This document shows positions 15,999 through 25,619 of a stretch of DNA of 64,000 nt, one piece after another (position 1 is the first letter of the stretch; each line of letters opens with the position of its first letter). Source of the stretch: CAADGU01 sp964581605 (GTDB taxonomy: Bacteria > Chloroflexota > Anaerolineae > Promineifilales > Promineifilaceae); assembly GCA_964581605.1 (NCBI GenBank), contig CAZOPF010000017.1, positions 5,497 through 69,496 on the forward strand, given 5' to 3'. The notes under the pieces are model-generated. The model was given only the letters and a program-made list of their open reading frames with translations, searched no databases and had not been told where the DNA came from. The position numbers and the translations under genes were made by a program.

Positions 15999-17913
15999 AA
16001 TCATCTGTTGTTAAGCCATGTCCGAAAGGAAACAGCGGTTCACCGCCAGAACCAAGCGGTAGTTGCTCCGTGCTGGCGGGCCAGGTGTAGGGCAGTGTGC
16101 CGGTGAAGGGGTGGTCGCCGAAGAGGTTGTCGGCAATGCCCTGCCCTTCTGTGCCGGGCAGCCAGGCGGCAATCCAGGCATCGGCCAGGGGGAGGGCGTC
16201 GGTGATGAGCAACGGCCGTCCCGATAACAAGATCACCACCACTTTGTCCGTCTGTTCCCCCATGCGCCGAATCAGTTCCACATCGCTGTCACTCAGGCTC
16301 AGGTCGGCCGCATCACCCACTCCTTCGGCATAGGGCAGTTCACCCAAGACGACAATACCCACATCGGCCGGGGGATTAAACTCCTCAAAACGGCCGAACT
16401 TGTTGAACTGCACTTCGCCAGTGGCAGTAGCCTGAATTGCTTCCCAAATGGTTGTGCCCTCAGTGATGTTGCCGGAACGTCCCTGCCATTCAATTGTCCA
16501 GCCGCCCGATTGTACGCCGATGTCATCGGCAAATGGCCCGGCCACAAAAATGCGGGCGTCTTTGGGCAGGGGCAGGGTTTCATTCTCGTTTTGCAGCAGT
16601 ACCAGCGATTGGCTGACCGCTTCCTGGGCCAGGGCGCGATGTTCGGGGGAGCCAATCAGCCCGATGTGGGTGGTGTCGGCGTAGGGGTTTTCAAACAGGC
16701 CCAGGTTGAATTTGGCAGTGAGGATGCGGCGCACGGCGTCATCTATGCGGGCTTCGGTGATGTCGCCATTTTCGACGGCCGTCAACATCGTATTGATAAA
16801 GCGCATATAGTCATAGGGCACCATGTTCATGTCTACACCCGCGTTAATCGAGGTGACGACCGCTTCATAATAGTTGGGCGAAATCTGGTCAATGGCCTGC
16901 CAGTCTGAGACTAAAAAGCCTTCAAAGCCCAATTCGCCTTTCAAAACGTCCATCAGCAGATATTGTTGGGCGTGCATTTTGGTGCCGTTCCAACTGCTGA
17001 AGCTGACCATGATGCTTTGTGCGCCCGCGTCTACGGCCGCCTGATAGGGCGGTAAAAATAGTTCGCGTAGGGTGGCTTCGTCCACCTGCATATTGCCCTG
17101 GTCGAGCATGTAATCCCCGGTGGTGGAGCTGCCCCAGGCCGTGCCGCCGTCGCCGATGTAATGTTTGGGGGTGGCGAGTACGGCCGTGATCGCCGCCAAA
17201 TCTTCCCCTTGTAAGCCTTGCATAAAAGCTACGCCCAGTTCACTCACCAGGTTGGTGTTTTCGCTGTACGCTTCATACGTCCGCCCCCAGCGAATGTCCT
17301 GGGGCACAGCAATGACGGGGGCATAATCCCAGGGGATGCCGGTGGCGCGGGTTTCTACGGCCGTGATGTGCCCGATTTGCCGCAGTAGTTCCGGGTTGCG
17401 CGTGGCTCCCAGGCCGATGTTGTGCGGGAAGAGGGTGGAATTTTTCAAATTATTGTGGCCGTGTACAGCATCTACGCCGTAAATGATGGGAATGGCTAAG
17501 GGGGTACTGAGGGCCGCTTCCTGGTAGCTATCCACCATGGCCGCCCAATTTTCGGCGGTGTTGCCTTCGGCGGGATAGCCACCGCCACCACTGAGAATGC
17601 CGCCGATGAGGTAATTGGTGACGGCCGTAGGCTGGATGCTATTTTTCTCCACCAGCGTCATTTGCCCAATTTTCTCTTCCAGCGTCATACGGCCCAGCAA
17701 ATCTTCTACCCGTTCGGCGGTAGGCAGTTCCGGGTTGAGATAGGCGGGAACGGGTTCGGAACTGGGGGAGGGTTCAATGGTGGGCGCAACTGCCGTCGGT
17801 GTAATCGCTTCGGTGGTGGCTGTATCGGGGGGGCTGGTGTGGGATGGGGCAGGTGGTTGCTGGCAGGCAACGGCCGTGAGCAGCGCGATTAACAACACCA
17901 TTCTTTTGTACAT
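15997..17913 (-). CDS. Secreted GH3 beta-glucan exohydrolase-like lipoprotein
   Basis: 638 residues. Signal peptide with lipobox (LTAVAC, Cys17) and a Ser/Thr/Pro-rich linker to about residue 60 place it on the cell surface. It is a two-domain GH3 of the barley exohydrolase type: LLGRMTLEEKIGQMT, GVDAVHGHNNL, ATPKHYIGDGGTAWG, then the nucleophile Asp in FEGFLVSDWQAID, and a C-terminal sandwich ending YTWPASTEQLPLG. It would release glucose from beta-glucan oligomers outside the cell. The start at 17913 (MYKRMVLL) has GAGG upstream and gives a proper signal peptide; a TTG further up is less likely. It follows the clan GH-A gene by about 60 bases. Confidence 0.9.
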   Translation of the reverse strand: MYKRMVLLIALLTAVACQQPPAPSHTSPPDTATTEAITPTAVAPTIEPSPSSEPVPAYLNPELPTAERVEDLLGRMTLEEKIGQMTLVEKNSIQPTAVTNYLIGGILSGGGGYPAEGNTAENWAAMVDSYQEAALSTPLAIPIIYGVDAVHGHNNLKNSTLFPHNIGLGATRNPELLRQIGHITAVETRATGIPWDYAPVIAVPQDIRWGRTYEAYSENTNLVSELGVAFMQGLQGEDLAAITAVLATPKHYIGDGGTAWGSSTTGDYMLDQGNMQVDEATLRELFLPPYQAAVDAGAQSIMVSFSSWNGTKMHAQQYLLMDVLKGELGFEGFLVSDWQAIDQISPNYYEAVVTSINAGVDMNMVPYDYMRFINTMLTAVENGDITEARIDDAVRRILTAKFNLGLFENPYADTTHIGLIGSPEHRALAQEAVSQSLVLLQNENETLPLPKDARIFVAGPFADDIGVQSGGWTIEWQGRSGNITEGTTIWEAIQATATGEVQFNKFGRFEEFNPPADVGIVVLGELPYAEGVGDAADLSLSDSDVELIRRMGEQTDKVVVILLSGRPLLITDALPLADAWIAAWLPGTEGQGIADNLFGDHPFTGTLPYTWPASTEQLPLGSGGEPLFPFGHGLTTDD

Positions 17914-17971
17914 ACGGTCCTCTATCAAGACTACAGCGGATGGGGGAGAGAACGGATGGGAAGGAATCCGT

Positions 17972-19348
17972 TTATTCCTCCGTCCGCTGTAGTATCAACA
18001 GCGAAATAGACTGCCCTGGCAGGGTGATCGTTTCACCATTGGCCCATTCGATTGCGCCTAAATTTTCCGCCTTGTGTTCGGCATCAAAACGCCACAATTC
18101 GGCGCTGCTACCTTCGTACCCATCCACTTGCAGAGGCACAGTCACCTCGTCTGGCCCGCGATTGACCATCATCAATGTCACCGCGCCATCGTCACGTTGG
18201 GCAGCAAAAATGGAAACATCCGCTACACCGGAATCGGCATGGAGTTTTTCATTGCCAAAATGATCGTACATCTGGTAAACGTAGTACGTCGGGCGCGGTT
18301 CGCTGCGATCAAGAATGCCCGTCCCGTCGCGTGGGTGGTAGAGCATCCAGTGGTTGACGATGTCCACGTTCTGGTTAATCATGCGCCCCAGCGCGTCAGC
18401 CCACCAGATGGCGTTGTAGAACGAATCAGGCGTGGCTTCACCACCCAACGTGTTTGACCAGTTGGAGTTGACTTCGGTAACGGCAATGGGCAGGTCGCGC
18501 CCCGTTTCTTCCTGGATCATCTGGCGCAGGAAGGGGATGATCTGGTCCCATTCCGGGCTGTTCTGGCGCAGATCATCAATAGAGGGGTTGGGATTTTGCC
18601 TGTCAGTGGGAAAGGGGTAGCGGTGCATAGAAACAATATCCACCAGATCGCCGTTAGCCCGCAGAAACTCACGCATAAAGTCAAGCCCCTGGCTGTCTTT
18701 GGGGTTGTTGGCATCTACGGCCGTGAACTGATGCACATCTGGCCCCACCAGCAAAATCGAAGGGTCTTGGGCCTTCATCGCCTCGGCAAATTCACGCCAG
18801 CGCGCATTGTAATAAGGTGCATCCCACTCACCGGGCGTGACAGATGGTTTGTTGTTATAGAGTGTCGGTTCGTTGCCGATGCTCCAATACTTCACCCCAT
18901 ACCCTTTTTCCTCATTGGTATAACGAAGTAGTTCCACCGCTTCTTCTGGTGTCCCGCGCAACAAGTTGACGTGAATGAGTGGTTCAGCGTCAATCATGCC
19001 CACGATGTCCATGAACGAATCAATATGGAAGGGGCGCAGGTCGTTTTCATCGCCCCAATTGCCACCTGGAAAACGAAGGAACGTGATATGGGAGTTTTGA
19101 TAATACTCCAGGCCGTTCGCCGGCAGGCCAGCCCAGGGGCCGTAATTGGAGCCATATACCAGAGGGTTGATCGGCCCTTGGGAGATAGCACTGTTTACGT
19201 AGAGGTGATTGGGCACGGCCGTAGCCAGGACAGATGGCGAGACGGTAGTGGTGGTGGGTACGGCCGTGGCTACCTCATTTGCGGTTGGTGGCTGCGAACA
19301 GGCAACAAAAACCAAAAGCAGCCCTGCTACTAACCAAAACTTGTTCAT
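17972..19348 (-). CDS. Secreted clan GH-A glycoside hydrolase (GH51/GH44-like) lipoprotein
   Basis: 458 residues. Lipoprotein signal (LLLVFVAC) then a Thr/Val-rich linker. A TIM barrel follows with ITFLRFPGGNWGD near the start, as in GH51/GH44-type enzymes. The acid/base Glu is in KYWSIGNEPTLY and the likely nucleophile Glu in LPIAVTEVNSNWS. A C-terminal beta domain (VSIFAAQRDDGAVTLMMVNRGPDEVTVPL) is typical of this clan. Substrate could be an arabinofuranoside or a beta-glucan. Start MNKFWLVAG at 19348 gives a clean signal peptide; the upstream in-frame codons lie in a repeat. It sits directly after the importer genes. Confidence 0.8.
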   Translation of the reverse strand: MNKFWLVAGLLLVFVACSQPPTANEVATAVPTTTTVSPSVLATAVPNHLYVNSAISQGPINPLVYGSNYGPWAGLPANGLEYYQNSHITFLRFPGGNWGDENDLRPFHIDSFMDIVGMIDAEPLIHVNLLRGTPEEAVELLRYTNEEKGYGVKYWSIGNEPTLYNNKPSVTPGEWDAPYYNARWREFAEAMKAQDPSILLVGPDVHQFTAVDANNPKDSQGLDFMREFLRANGDLVDIVSMHRYPFPTDRQNPNPSIDDLRQNSPEWDQIIPFLRQMIQEETGRDLPIAVTEVNSNWSNTLGGEATPDSFYNAIWWADALGRMINQNVDIVNHWMLYHPRDGTGILDRSEPRPTYYVYQMYDHFGNEKLHADSGVADVSIFAAQRDDGAVTLMMVNRGPDEVTVPLQVDGYEGSSAELWRFDAEHKAENLGAIEWANGETITLPGQSISLLILQRTEE

Positions 19349-19377
19349 TTTTCTGATGCCTCTGGGACTTATTGCTA

Positions 19378-19420
19378 TGTAGCGTATGGCGTATATTGAT
19401 ACGCCATACGCCATACACTT
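19378..19420. repeat. Heptamer hairpin repeat (GTATGGC units)
   Basis: GCGTATGGCGTAT is followed by ATACGCCATACGCCATAC, giving a 7-bp-unit inverted pair upstream of the clan GH-A gene and directly after the permease stop codon. Confidence 0.75.
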
Positions 19421-20488
19421 CTATTTCTCCACGCCCGTGATCACAATGCCCCGTACAAAGAACCGCTGTGCCAGAATAAAAAGGATCAACGGCGCAATCA
19501 ACGCCATTAATGCACCCGCCTGAATCAACTGCGGTTGCGAACCATAGATCCCATTAAATGTAGACAGCGCCACCGAGATGGGCCACGCGGCGCGATTCGT
19601 CGAGAGGTAAATCAACGGCCCAAAATAGTCATTCCAGGCATACACAATGTGGAATACAGTTACAGCCAGCAGCGCCGGGTAAGATTGAGGCAAAATGACC
19701 GACCACAGAATACGGAATCGGCTGGCACCATCCATCATCGCGGCCTCATCCAGTTCTCGTGGGATCGTCATAAAATACTGCCGCAGCAAAAAGACATCAA
19801 ACGCATTGCCAAAGAAAGTGGGCACAATGAGCGGCGCCCAGCTTCCTACCCAGCCAATTTTTTGGAAAAATGTATAGGTTGGAATAAGCGTCACAAATGC
19901 GGGTAAGAAAATAGTGGCGATCAGAACCATGAACAAGAAATCCCGCCCTGGAAAATCAAAACGTGAAAAGCCATAAGCCACAAGCGTACAAGAGAATAAT
20001 ACGCCAATGGTACTTAAAATGGCATACATGGTGGTATTCCACATCAGGCGCGGATAATCAATGGATTCCCATACTTCCTGATAATTTGACCAGGTAGGAG
20101 CGAACTGCCACGGCCGTGCCAATGCGCGCCAGGATACCGCACAGACAAACTCACCTCGTTCAGGATTACCCGGATCAACAAAGGTACTCTCTCTCCGCCC
20201 CTTCTGCAGCAGTGCCAGACTTCCCTCAGAGGCATCATCTTCACTACCCTGACATGTATTCATAGGCACTGTAAACATCTCCAACTCTTCGCCGTTATAC
20301 TCATACACCGCCGGTTTCGCTGGCCATACCGGACCACCAATCACAGAAATTTGCTCCTGAGTTTTCAGCGAAGTAAAAACCATGAAGGCAAATGGAGAAA
20401 GAAATAGAAACAAGAGAAGCACAGTGGAGCCGGTTACAGTAAAGCTCTTGGCTGTTGAACGTGGATTGCGTAGGGGGGATGCTCTCAT
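19421..20488 (-). CDS. Sugar ABC transporter permease (MalG/LacG type)
   Basis: 355 residues with about six membrane segments. The first is LLLFLFLSPFAFMVFTSL and the last is MALIAPLILFILAQRFFV. The cytoplasmic EAA loop that contacts the ATPase is present: IPRELDEAAMMDGASRFRILWSVILP. It is longer than the usual 275-300 residues because of an extracellular insert between the first and second helices (residues about 55-135, with two cysteines in MNTCQGSED and EFVCAVSW). It starts 12 bases after the upstream permease. No ATPase is encoded nearby, so a shared MsmK/UgpC-type ATPase is implied. Confidence 0.9.
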   Translation of the reverse strand: MRASPLRNPRSTAKSFTVTGSTVLLLFLFLSPFAFMVFTSLKTQEQISVIGGPVWPAKPAVYEYNGEELEMFTVPMNTCQGSEDDASEGSLALLQKGRRESTFVDPGNPERGEFVCAVSWRALARPWQFAPTWSNYQEVWESIDYPRLMWNTTMYAILSTIGVLFSCTLVAYGFSRFDFPGRDFLFMVLIATIFLPAFVTLIPTYTFFQKIGWVGSWAPLIVPTFFGNAFDVFLLRQYFMTIPRELDEAAMMDGASRFRILWSVILPQSYPALLAVTVFHIVYAWNDYFGPLIYLSTNRAAWPISVALSTFNGIYGSQPQLIQAGALMALIAPLILFILAQRFFVRGIVITGVEK

Positions 20489-20500
20489 GATTACACCTTC

Positions 20501-21502
20501 TTAAGAACGCCGTTCACCGGCATAATAGACCCAGCGCGGCGCGGTTCCGAATAAAAACAATGTGACAGCGAGAATGATCAGGAACAATAACCAGGCCATG
20601 GCTGAACCATAAGACATATTCTGAAAAGTGAAGAAAGTCTTATACAAATAGAGGTTATAAAACATCGTGGCTCCGCCAGGTCGCCCCGTGCCATTATTCA
20701 CCACCAGCGGCACCAGGAAGTATTGGAATAACCCGATAACAATCAATACCAGGTTGAAGAAGAGCACCGGGGAAATCATGGGGAAGGTGACATTACGGAA
20801 TTGTTGCCAGGTATTAGCACCATCAACTTTAGCCGCATCGTACAACTCAGTAGGCACCCCTTGTAAACCAGAGAGCATAATGAGCATGGCATTTCCGATC
20901 CCCCAAATGCCCATGATCACATAAGTTGGATAGACCCAGTTAACATCATTCGCCCAGTTGGGCAGCATCTCTCTGGGAATGCCTAACCCCAAGAGCGCCC
21001 GGTTGATCCACCCTGTTTCTGGGTTGAGCATACCGCCCCACAAGAAGATAGCAGCGACAAAGGGGATAATGTAAGGCATATAAAACGCACTGCGGAAGAA
21101 CATGGAACCTTTCAAGTACGGGCTGTTCATCAACAATGCCAGCCCTAACGGCAGAAATAGGCCCACCGGCAAGGCAATCAACCCAAAGCGGATCGTGATC
21201 CACATGGAGCCGCGTGTACCGCTACTACCCGTCCATATCTGCGGATCAGTGAATACCTGTTGGTAGTTTTTTAGCCCTACAAATTCGGGTGTACTCAAAA
21301 TGCCATCGGTGATTTGCAGATCCATAAAACTGAAGATCAAACTGGCAATAATAGGCAAGAAAGTAAACACCAAAAACCCGATAAGCCAGGGGGAAATAAA
21401 AAGCAAGCCTTCACGCATTTCACGACGTTTTATAGACGACATCTGGCGATATGCTCGCAGTGATGGTAGTTGAATTCTGCTGCTGCTTAATTGTTCAAAC
21501 AT
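20501..21502 (-). CDS. Sugar ABC transporter permease (MalF/LacF type)
   Basis: 333 residues with six membrane helices; first REGLLFISPWLIGFLVFTFLPIIASL. The EAA loop is VPTELYDAAKVDGANTWQQFRNVTFPMISP. It pairs with the MalG-type permease just downstream and the binding protein upstream. A good AGGAGAG precedes the ATG. Its place between LacI/ROK and glycoside hydrolases points to uptake of beta-gluco-oligosaccharides. Confidence 0.92.
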   Translation of the reverse strand: MFEQLSSSRIQLPSLRAYRQMSSIKRREMREGLLFISPWLIGFLVFTFLPIIASLIFSFMDLQITDGILSTPEFVGLKNYQQVFTDPQIWTGSSGTRGSMWITIRFGLIALPVGLFLPLGLALLMNSPYLKGSMFFRSAFYMPYIIPFVAAIFLWGGMLNPETGWINRALLGLGIPREMLPNWANDVNWVYPTYVIMGIWGIGNAMLIMLSGLQGVPTELYDAAKVDGANTWQQFRNVTFPMISPVLFFNLVLIVIGLFQYFLVPLVVNNGTGRPGGATMFYNLYLYKTFFTFQNMSYGSAMAWLLFLIILAVTLFLFGTAPRWVYYAGERRS

Positions 21503-21676
21503 AACATCTTCTCTCCTTTGGTCCTGGGTCTAAATCACACCTGCCCGTTCCAGTTATCCTCAATCTTCCCGCCTACTATTATGGAAACTGACTAAAAGTA
21601 TAGCGGCAAAAACACATTAGGAAAATGGGCGGGATAGCCATTGACAACTAACCCGCCCATTCATCATATCAACCGT

Positions 21677-23230
21677 TTATTTGTTGTAGATAGCGGTGAG
21701 GTCTTCTTGTAATTTGTCAAATTCGGCATCGAAGTCCAGGTCTTCGGTGTTGCTGAGCAGGTCACCGAAGGTCTGGATGCGGGCGAAGGCTTCATTCCAC
21801 TCTGGCAGATATTGTTCTGCGCTGGGATTGTCGGGGTATGCCAGGCCTTGTATGAAGACATTCCAGCTTTCTGGGGTCACAAACGGATAGTCGTTTGATT
21901 TGACCTCAAAAAAGGCTTCTGTCTTTTCGGCAATAGCAGGCATAGCGCCATAGATAGGCAGCAGTTTGTCGCCGCCAGTGGTGATGAGGTAAGACAAGAC
22001 AGCAAAGGCTTCTTCAGGGTGTTGGGTACCTGTCCAGATGCGGAAGGTATCGGCGTCAATACGGCCCTGAACAGTGCCATCGGCCATCGCGGGCTGGATG
22101 CCCAGTTGGAATTCATTGCCAGCATCGCGGAATTCGCCCAGACAGCAGGTGTACCAGGTTTGGGTCAGGCCCATGGCCGCTTTGCCGCTGTTGAAGACGT
22201 TGCCGCCACCAAACTCTGGGGAACCGGCCAGCGGGCCATTGGCGATGAAGGGTTGGTCACCCCACATGCCTTCATAGTACCAGCGCCAGGCTTCTTTCCA
22301 ACTATCAGGAATGGCGGAAACGAATGAGCCTTTTTCCTCACCTTCGTAAATTTTAGCTGCGCCGCCATAGAAGGTGGCGATAGAGTTGGGGTGTTGCCAT
22401 TGCGGGCTATAACCTAGCTGTACGATTTGGGTGGGGTCGAAGCCTTCTTCGGTAGCATTATTGCCATTTACGTCAACGGTTAACAGTTTGGCAAGTTCGG
22501 TCACGGTTTCCCAGTTCCAGGGAACTTCTTCACCGTCCAGGACATACGATTCACCATAGACTTGTGGTGGATATTCCAGACCTGCTTCGTCGAACATGGC
22601 GGGCACATAGTACATGGCACCCGGGAACACAGCGAAGGGCAAACCTACCTGGCCTTCTTCGGTCTGGTAGAACTCAACCAGGGCTGGATCGAAGATGGAG
22701 GTGTCGAAGCCAGTGGATTCGATCAGGGGACCGATGTCCAGCCATTGGCCGTAGAAGGCGTTGGAGCCACCCCAACCGACAGGGCCGATGATGTCAGGGC
22801 CGTTACCAGAGGCAATTTGCGTAGCCAGTGTGTCGCGGGCGGCGTCGTAGGGCACGATTTCCAACACGAGTTCGATCTCATCCTGAGAAGCGTTGAAATC
22901 AGCCACAACTTCTTCTTGCACAGCAATTTGTTCGGGGTTGGTGCCGGTGCCCAGACCAACGAACCAGCGAATTTGCACTTTCTCGCCCATGGCTTCTTCA
23001 GCAGGTTCTTCGGCCGGAGCTTCTTCTTCGGCCGGAGCTTCTTCTTCGGCCGGGGCTTCTTCTTCCGCCGGGGCTTCTTCTTCGGCTGGGGCTTCTTCTT
23101 CCGCCGGGGCTTCTTCTTCAGTGGTGGCAGGTTCTTCAGCCGTTTCTTCGGTGGCGCCGCCACTGCACGCGACTAATACCATGCCCAGAATCAGGGCCAA
23201 CAAAATTAACAAATAACGTGATGTACGCAT
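21677..23230 (-). CDS. Sugar-binding lipoprotein of ABC importer (family 1 binding protein)
   Basis: 517 residues. Signal peptide with lipobox LVACSG, then a long acidic linker (residues about 27-80) built from repeats of EEAPAE, then a family 1 solute-binding fold (IRWFVGLGTGTNPEQIAVQEEVVADFN; NGPDIIGPVGWGGSNAFYGQWLDI; KAAMGLTQTWYTCCLG). It captures the sugar outside the cell for the two permeases encoded downstream. AAGGAGAG precedes the ATG. The 160-base gap before it (23231-23390) contains an inverted ATGGTTC/GAACCAT pair at 23284-23301 that may be an operator or processing hairpin. Confidence 0.92.
   Translation of the reverse strand: MRTSRYLLILLALILGMVLVACSGGATEETAEEPATTEEEAPAEEEAPAEEEAPAEEEAPAEEEAPAEEEAPAEEPAEEAMGEKVQIRWFVGLGTGTNPEQIAVQEEVVADFNASQDEIELVLEIVPYDAARDTLATQIASGNGPDIIGPVGWGGSNAFYGQWLDIGPLIESTGFDTSIFDPALVEFYQTEEGQVGLPFAVFPGAMYYVPAMFDEAGLEYPPQVYGESYVLDGEEVPWNWETVTELAKLLTVDVNGNNATEEGFDPTQIVQLGYSPQWQHPNSIATFYGGAAKIYEGEEKGSFVSAIPDSWKEAWRWYYEGMWGDQPFIANGPLAGSPEFGGGNVFNSGKAAMGLTQTWYTCCLGEFRDAGNEFQLGIQPAMADGTVQGRIDADTFRIWTGTQHPEEAFAVLSYLITTGGDKLLPIYGAMPAIAEKTEAFFEVKSNDYPFVTPESWNVFIQGLAYPDNPSAEQYLPEWNEAFARIQTFGDLLSNTEDLDFDAEFDKLQEDLTAIYNK
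23000..23125. repeat. 18-bp coding tandem repeat (EEAPAE linker)
   Basis: Five to six near-perfect 18-bp units of the form GCTTCTTCTTCGGCCGGA encode the acidic linker of the binding protein. The units differ only at silent positions such as CCGGAG/CCGGGG, so copy number may vary between strains. Confidence 0.85.
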
Positions 23231-23390
23231 GTTCTTCTCTCCTTGTGCGTATCTGAATTTGAATGTAACGATTCTAAATGGTTATGGTTCTGATGAACCA
23301 TGCCTGTCTGGGTGTGATGAGCGGATGACGGTAGACAGGTGAAAGATGGAATGTGTTGTGCTATATGCTTGTGCCTGAACCTCACCTCCT

Positions 23391-24410
23391 TTAAGTGGTT
23401 ATGAGTGGTTGTGGTGTTTTGTGGGCCACTATCTGGCGCACAAGAGCCACGCCACCCCAGGCGCCAGCGTTGATGTTGGCTGGCGCTATTTCTAATTTTG
23501 CAGGCTTTAACATTTCAGCAGCCAGGGGGGATTGTTGTGATTGTCGCTGCCATTCCCGCAAGATGGCCTGACGGAGTGTTTCGCCGGCGCGGGCTACGCC
23601 GCCACCGAGGATGATTTTGTCTACGTCGAAAGCCATGATGAGACTCTGTAAACCGCGCCCCAGGTAGGCTCCGGCCCGGGTGATGATGGCCTGGGCGGTT
23701 TGGTTGCCATGGTGTGCGGCCTGGAAGACCTCTACGGCCGTCACCTCTTCCACCTTCCCTGGCAACGCCAACAACCCTGCGGCGGCCGCCTGCTGCCCGG
23801 CGTGGGCGATGGCTGGCCCGGCCGTATACATTTCCAGACAGCCAAAATTGCCACAGTTGCAGCGGGGGCCGTCTGGTTCCACCACCATGTGCCCAAATTC
23901 ACCGGCCATGCCGTGTGCGCCCCGGTATAGACGGCCGTCCAAAATCAACCCCGCTGCCAGCCCGGTACCAATACTGACGTAAGCCATGTGCTGAATGGAT
24001 GGGTCGGCAAAAAAAGTGTAATAGCCCAGGGCCGCTACGTGTAGATCATTTTCCAAAAAGCAGGGCACACCCTGAAGCAATTCGCTGAGTAACGCCCCGG
24101 CGGGAATATCATCCCAATTGAGGTTAACGGCCAACTGGACGACGCCTGTTTCCGGGTTTACGCGCCCCGGAATGCCGATGCCCACGGCACTGACCTGGCT
24201 CAATGATAGTTCGGCGATGGATAAAACCTGGTATACGGCCGTTTGCATACTTTCCAGAGTATGCTGCGGTGAGCGTTTGTCGGTGGGGCAGGTGGCATAA
24301 CCGCGTGGCTGCCAGGTATTATCTACCACCATCGCTTTAATGGTGGTGCCACCGACATCTAAACCGACGACGGCCGTTTGCACCTGTTCCCTACCGTTCA
24401 AAGCATTCAT
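23391..24410 (-). CDS. ROK-family sugar kinase (glucokinase-like)
   Basis: 339 residues. Phosphate-binding VVGLDVGGTTIKAMVVD, the catalytic Asp in FLENDLHVAALG, the GTGLAAGLIL loop and the ROK zinc motif CNCGNFGCLE with the preceding GEFGHM histidine are all present. No N-terminal helix-turn-helix, so it is a kinase and not a repressor. It probably phosphorylates glucose released by the GH3 and GH94 enzymes. It begins 7 bases after the LacI gene and is co-transcribed with it. Confidence 0.9.
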   Translation of the reverse strand: MNALNGREQVQTAVVGLDVGGTTIKAMVVDNTWQPRGYATCPTDKRSPQHTLESMQTAVYQVLSIAELSLSQVSAVGIGIPGRVNPETGVVQLAVNLNWDDIPAGALLSELLQGVPCFLENDLHVAALGYYTFFADPSIQHMAYVSIGTGLAAGLILDGRLYRGAHGMAGEFGHMVVEPDGPRCNCGNFGCLEMYTAGPAIAHAGQQAAAAGLLALPGKVEEVTAVEVFQAAHHGNQTAQAIITRAGAYLGRGLQSLIMAFDVDKIILGGGVARAGETLRQAILREWQRQSQQSPLAAEMLKPAKLEIAPANINAGAWGGVALVRQIVAHKTPQPLITT

Positions 24411-24417
24411 AACCCGA

Positions 24418-25428
24418 TTAACTGAGAATAGATGATTCTCGCACCACCAACTCCGTGGGCAGAATCATCCGCCGTGCCGGTTTAGAGCCATTTTCAATAA
24501 TGTCCAATAACGTTTCCACTGCCAGCGCCCCCATGCGCCGAATGGGTTGGCGAATCGTCGTCAGGGGGGGAATGGCCAATACGGCCGGAGGCAAATCATC
24601 AAAACCAACCACCGCCACATCTTGGGGAACAGAGACCCCTGCTTCACGCAGGGCACGCATAGCGCCCAAAGCCATGCTGTCGGAGGCGACAAATACGGCG
24701 TCAATCTCTTTGGCGAGCAACCGGTACATCGCTTCATAGGCGCTGGCCTCGGTATAATCGCCAATTTCCATTAAGGTAGGATCAACCATCCGCCCCCGGT
24801 CGCGCAGCGCATTCCGATACCCTTCCTGACGGTCCAGAGCAGAACGGTTGTTGAGATGGCCGGAAATATGGGCAATACGCTGGCGCCCCTGGCGAATCAG
24901 ATGGGTCACGGCCGCGTGCCCACCGGCCAGATTATCCGTATCAATAAAATTCACATCAGGATGTTCGTGACGGCCGATAGCCACAAAAGGAATATCATTG
25001 GCAATCAACTCTGGCATCAAAGGATCATCAATATGATTCCCCGCCACAATCAACCCGTCAAATAAGTTGTTCCGCAAAATCCGGGGGTATAAACTGGCTT
25101 CTTCTTCTTTGGTATGAAATAAAAAGAGAGATAAGGTGAGGTCTAGTGGGTTACAGGCCTGGGTAATACCTTGAATCAAACGTGGAAAATAAGGATCAGC
25201 AAATAGAGCCTGGGCTGGCTCGGCAATGACCAACCCAATGATGTTAGCCCGTTGACCGGCCAGACGGCGGGCAGCCAGATCAGGCTGGTATCCCGTCTCT
25301 TCAATAACCGATAAAACACGTTCGCGCACTTCCGGGCGCACACTGACGTGGTTATTGACCACTCGTGACACGGTGGAGCGCGAGACACCAGCCAATTCAG
25401 CTATCGTTTCCAGGGTCAACCGACTCAT
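24418..25428 (-). CDS. LacI-family transcriptional repressor of the beta-glucan region
   Basis: 336 residues. The N-terminal helix-turn-helix and hinge are canonical: LTLETIAELAGVSRSTVSRVVNN, then GYQPDLAARRLAGQRANIIGLVI. A periplasmic-binding-protein-like effector domain follows. It heads the minus-strand run of ROK kinase, importer and glycoside hydrolases, so it most likely controls that set in response to a gluco-oligosaccharide. Two palindromes with an AGCGCT core lie 90-215 bases upstream (25515-25528, 25620-25643) and are its probable operators. Confidence 0.92.
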   Translation of the reverse strand: MSRLTLETIAELAGVSRSTVSRVVNNHVSVRPEVRERVLSVIEETGYQPDLAARRLAGQRANIIGLVIAEPAQALFADPYFPRLIQGITQACNPLDLTLSLFLFHTKEEEASLYPRILRNNLFDGLIVAGNHIDDPLMPELIANDIPFVAIGRHEHPDVNFIDTDNLAGGHAAVTHLIRQGRQRIAHISGHLNNRSALDRQEGYRNALRDRGRMVDPTLMEIGDYTEASAYEAMYRLLAKEIDAVFVASDSMALGAMRALREAGVSVPQDVAVVGFDDLPPAVLAIPPLTTIRQPIRRMGALAVETLLDIIENGSKPARRMILPTELVVRESSILS

Positions 25429-25514
25429 AAGCCTTTTGCCTGACTCAACAAGACTTTAGATAACTCGTTACAAAATAATTTGTGAACAAAACAGGGATAA
25501 AAATGCCAGATTTG

Positions 25515-25528
25515 TGGAAGCGCTCCCA
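25515..25528. promoter_or_regulatory. Probable LacI operator (imperfect)
   Basis: TGGAAGCGCTCCCA is a 14-bp palindrome with one mismatch and has the same core as the perfect site at 25620-25643. It lies about 87 bases upstream of the LacI start. Confidence 0.6.
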
Positions 25529-25619
25529 ATTGCGCCCGCAATTCAAACCAAACTTCAGGCGGAAAACCTTCCGCCAGGATGGGATGTGGGTGTAAACAAT
25601 GGCATTCTTCTCCTCAACC

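Noticed and set aside
23380..23390. Minus-strand AAAGGAGGTG sequence after the ROK gene
   Set aside because: It looks like a strong ribosome-binding site, but the frame behind it has no conserved product and crosses the binding-protein 5' region.
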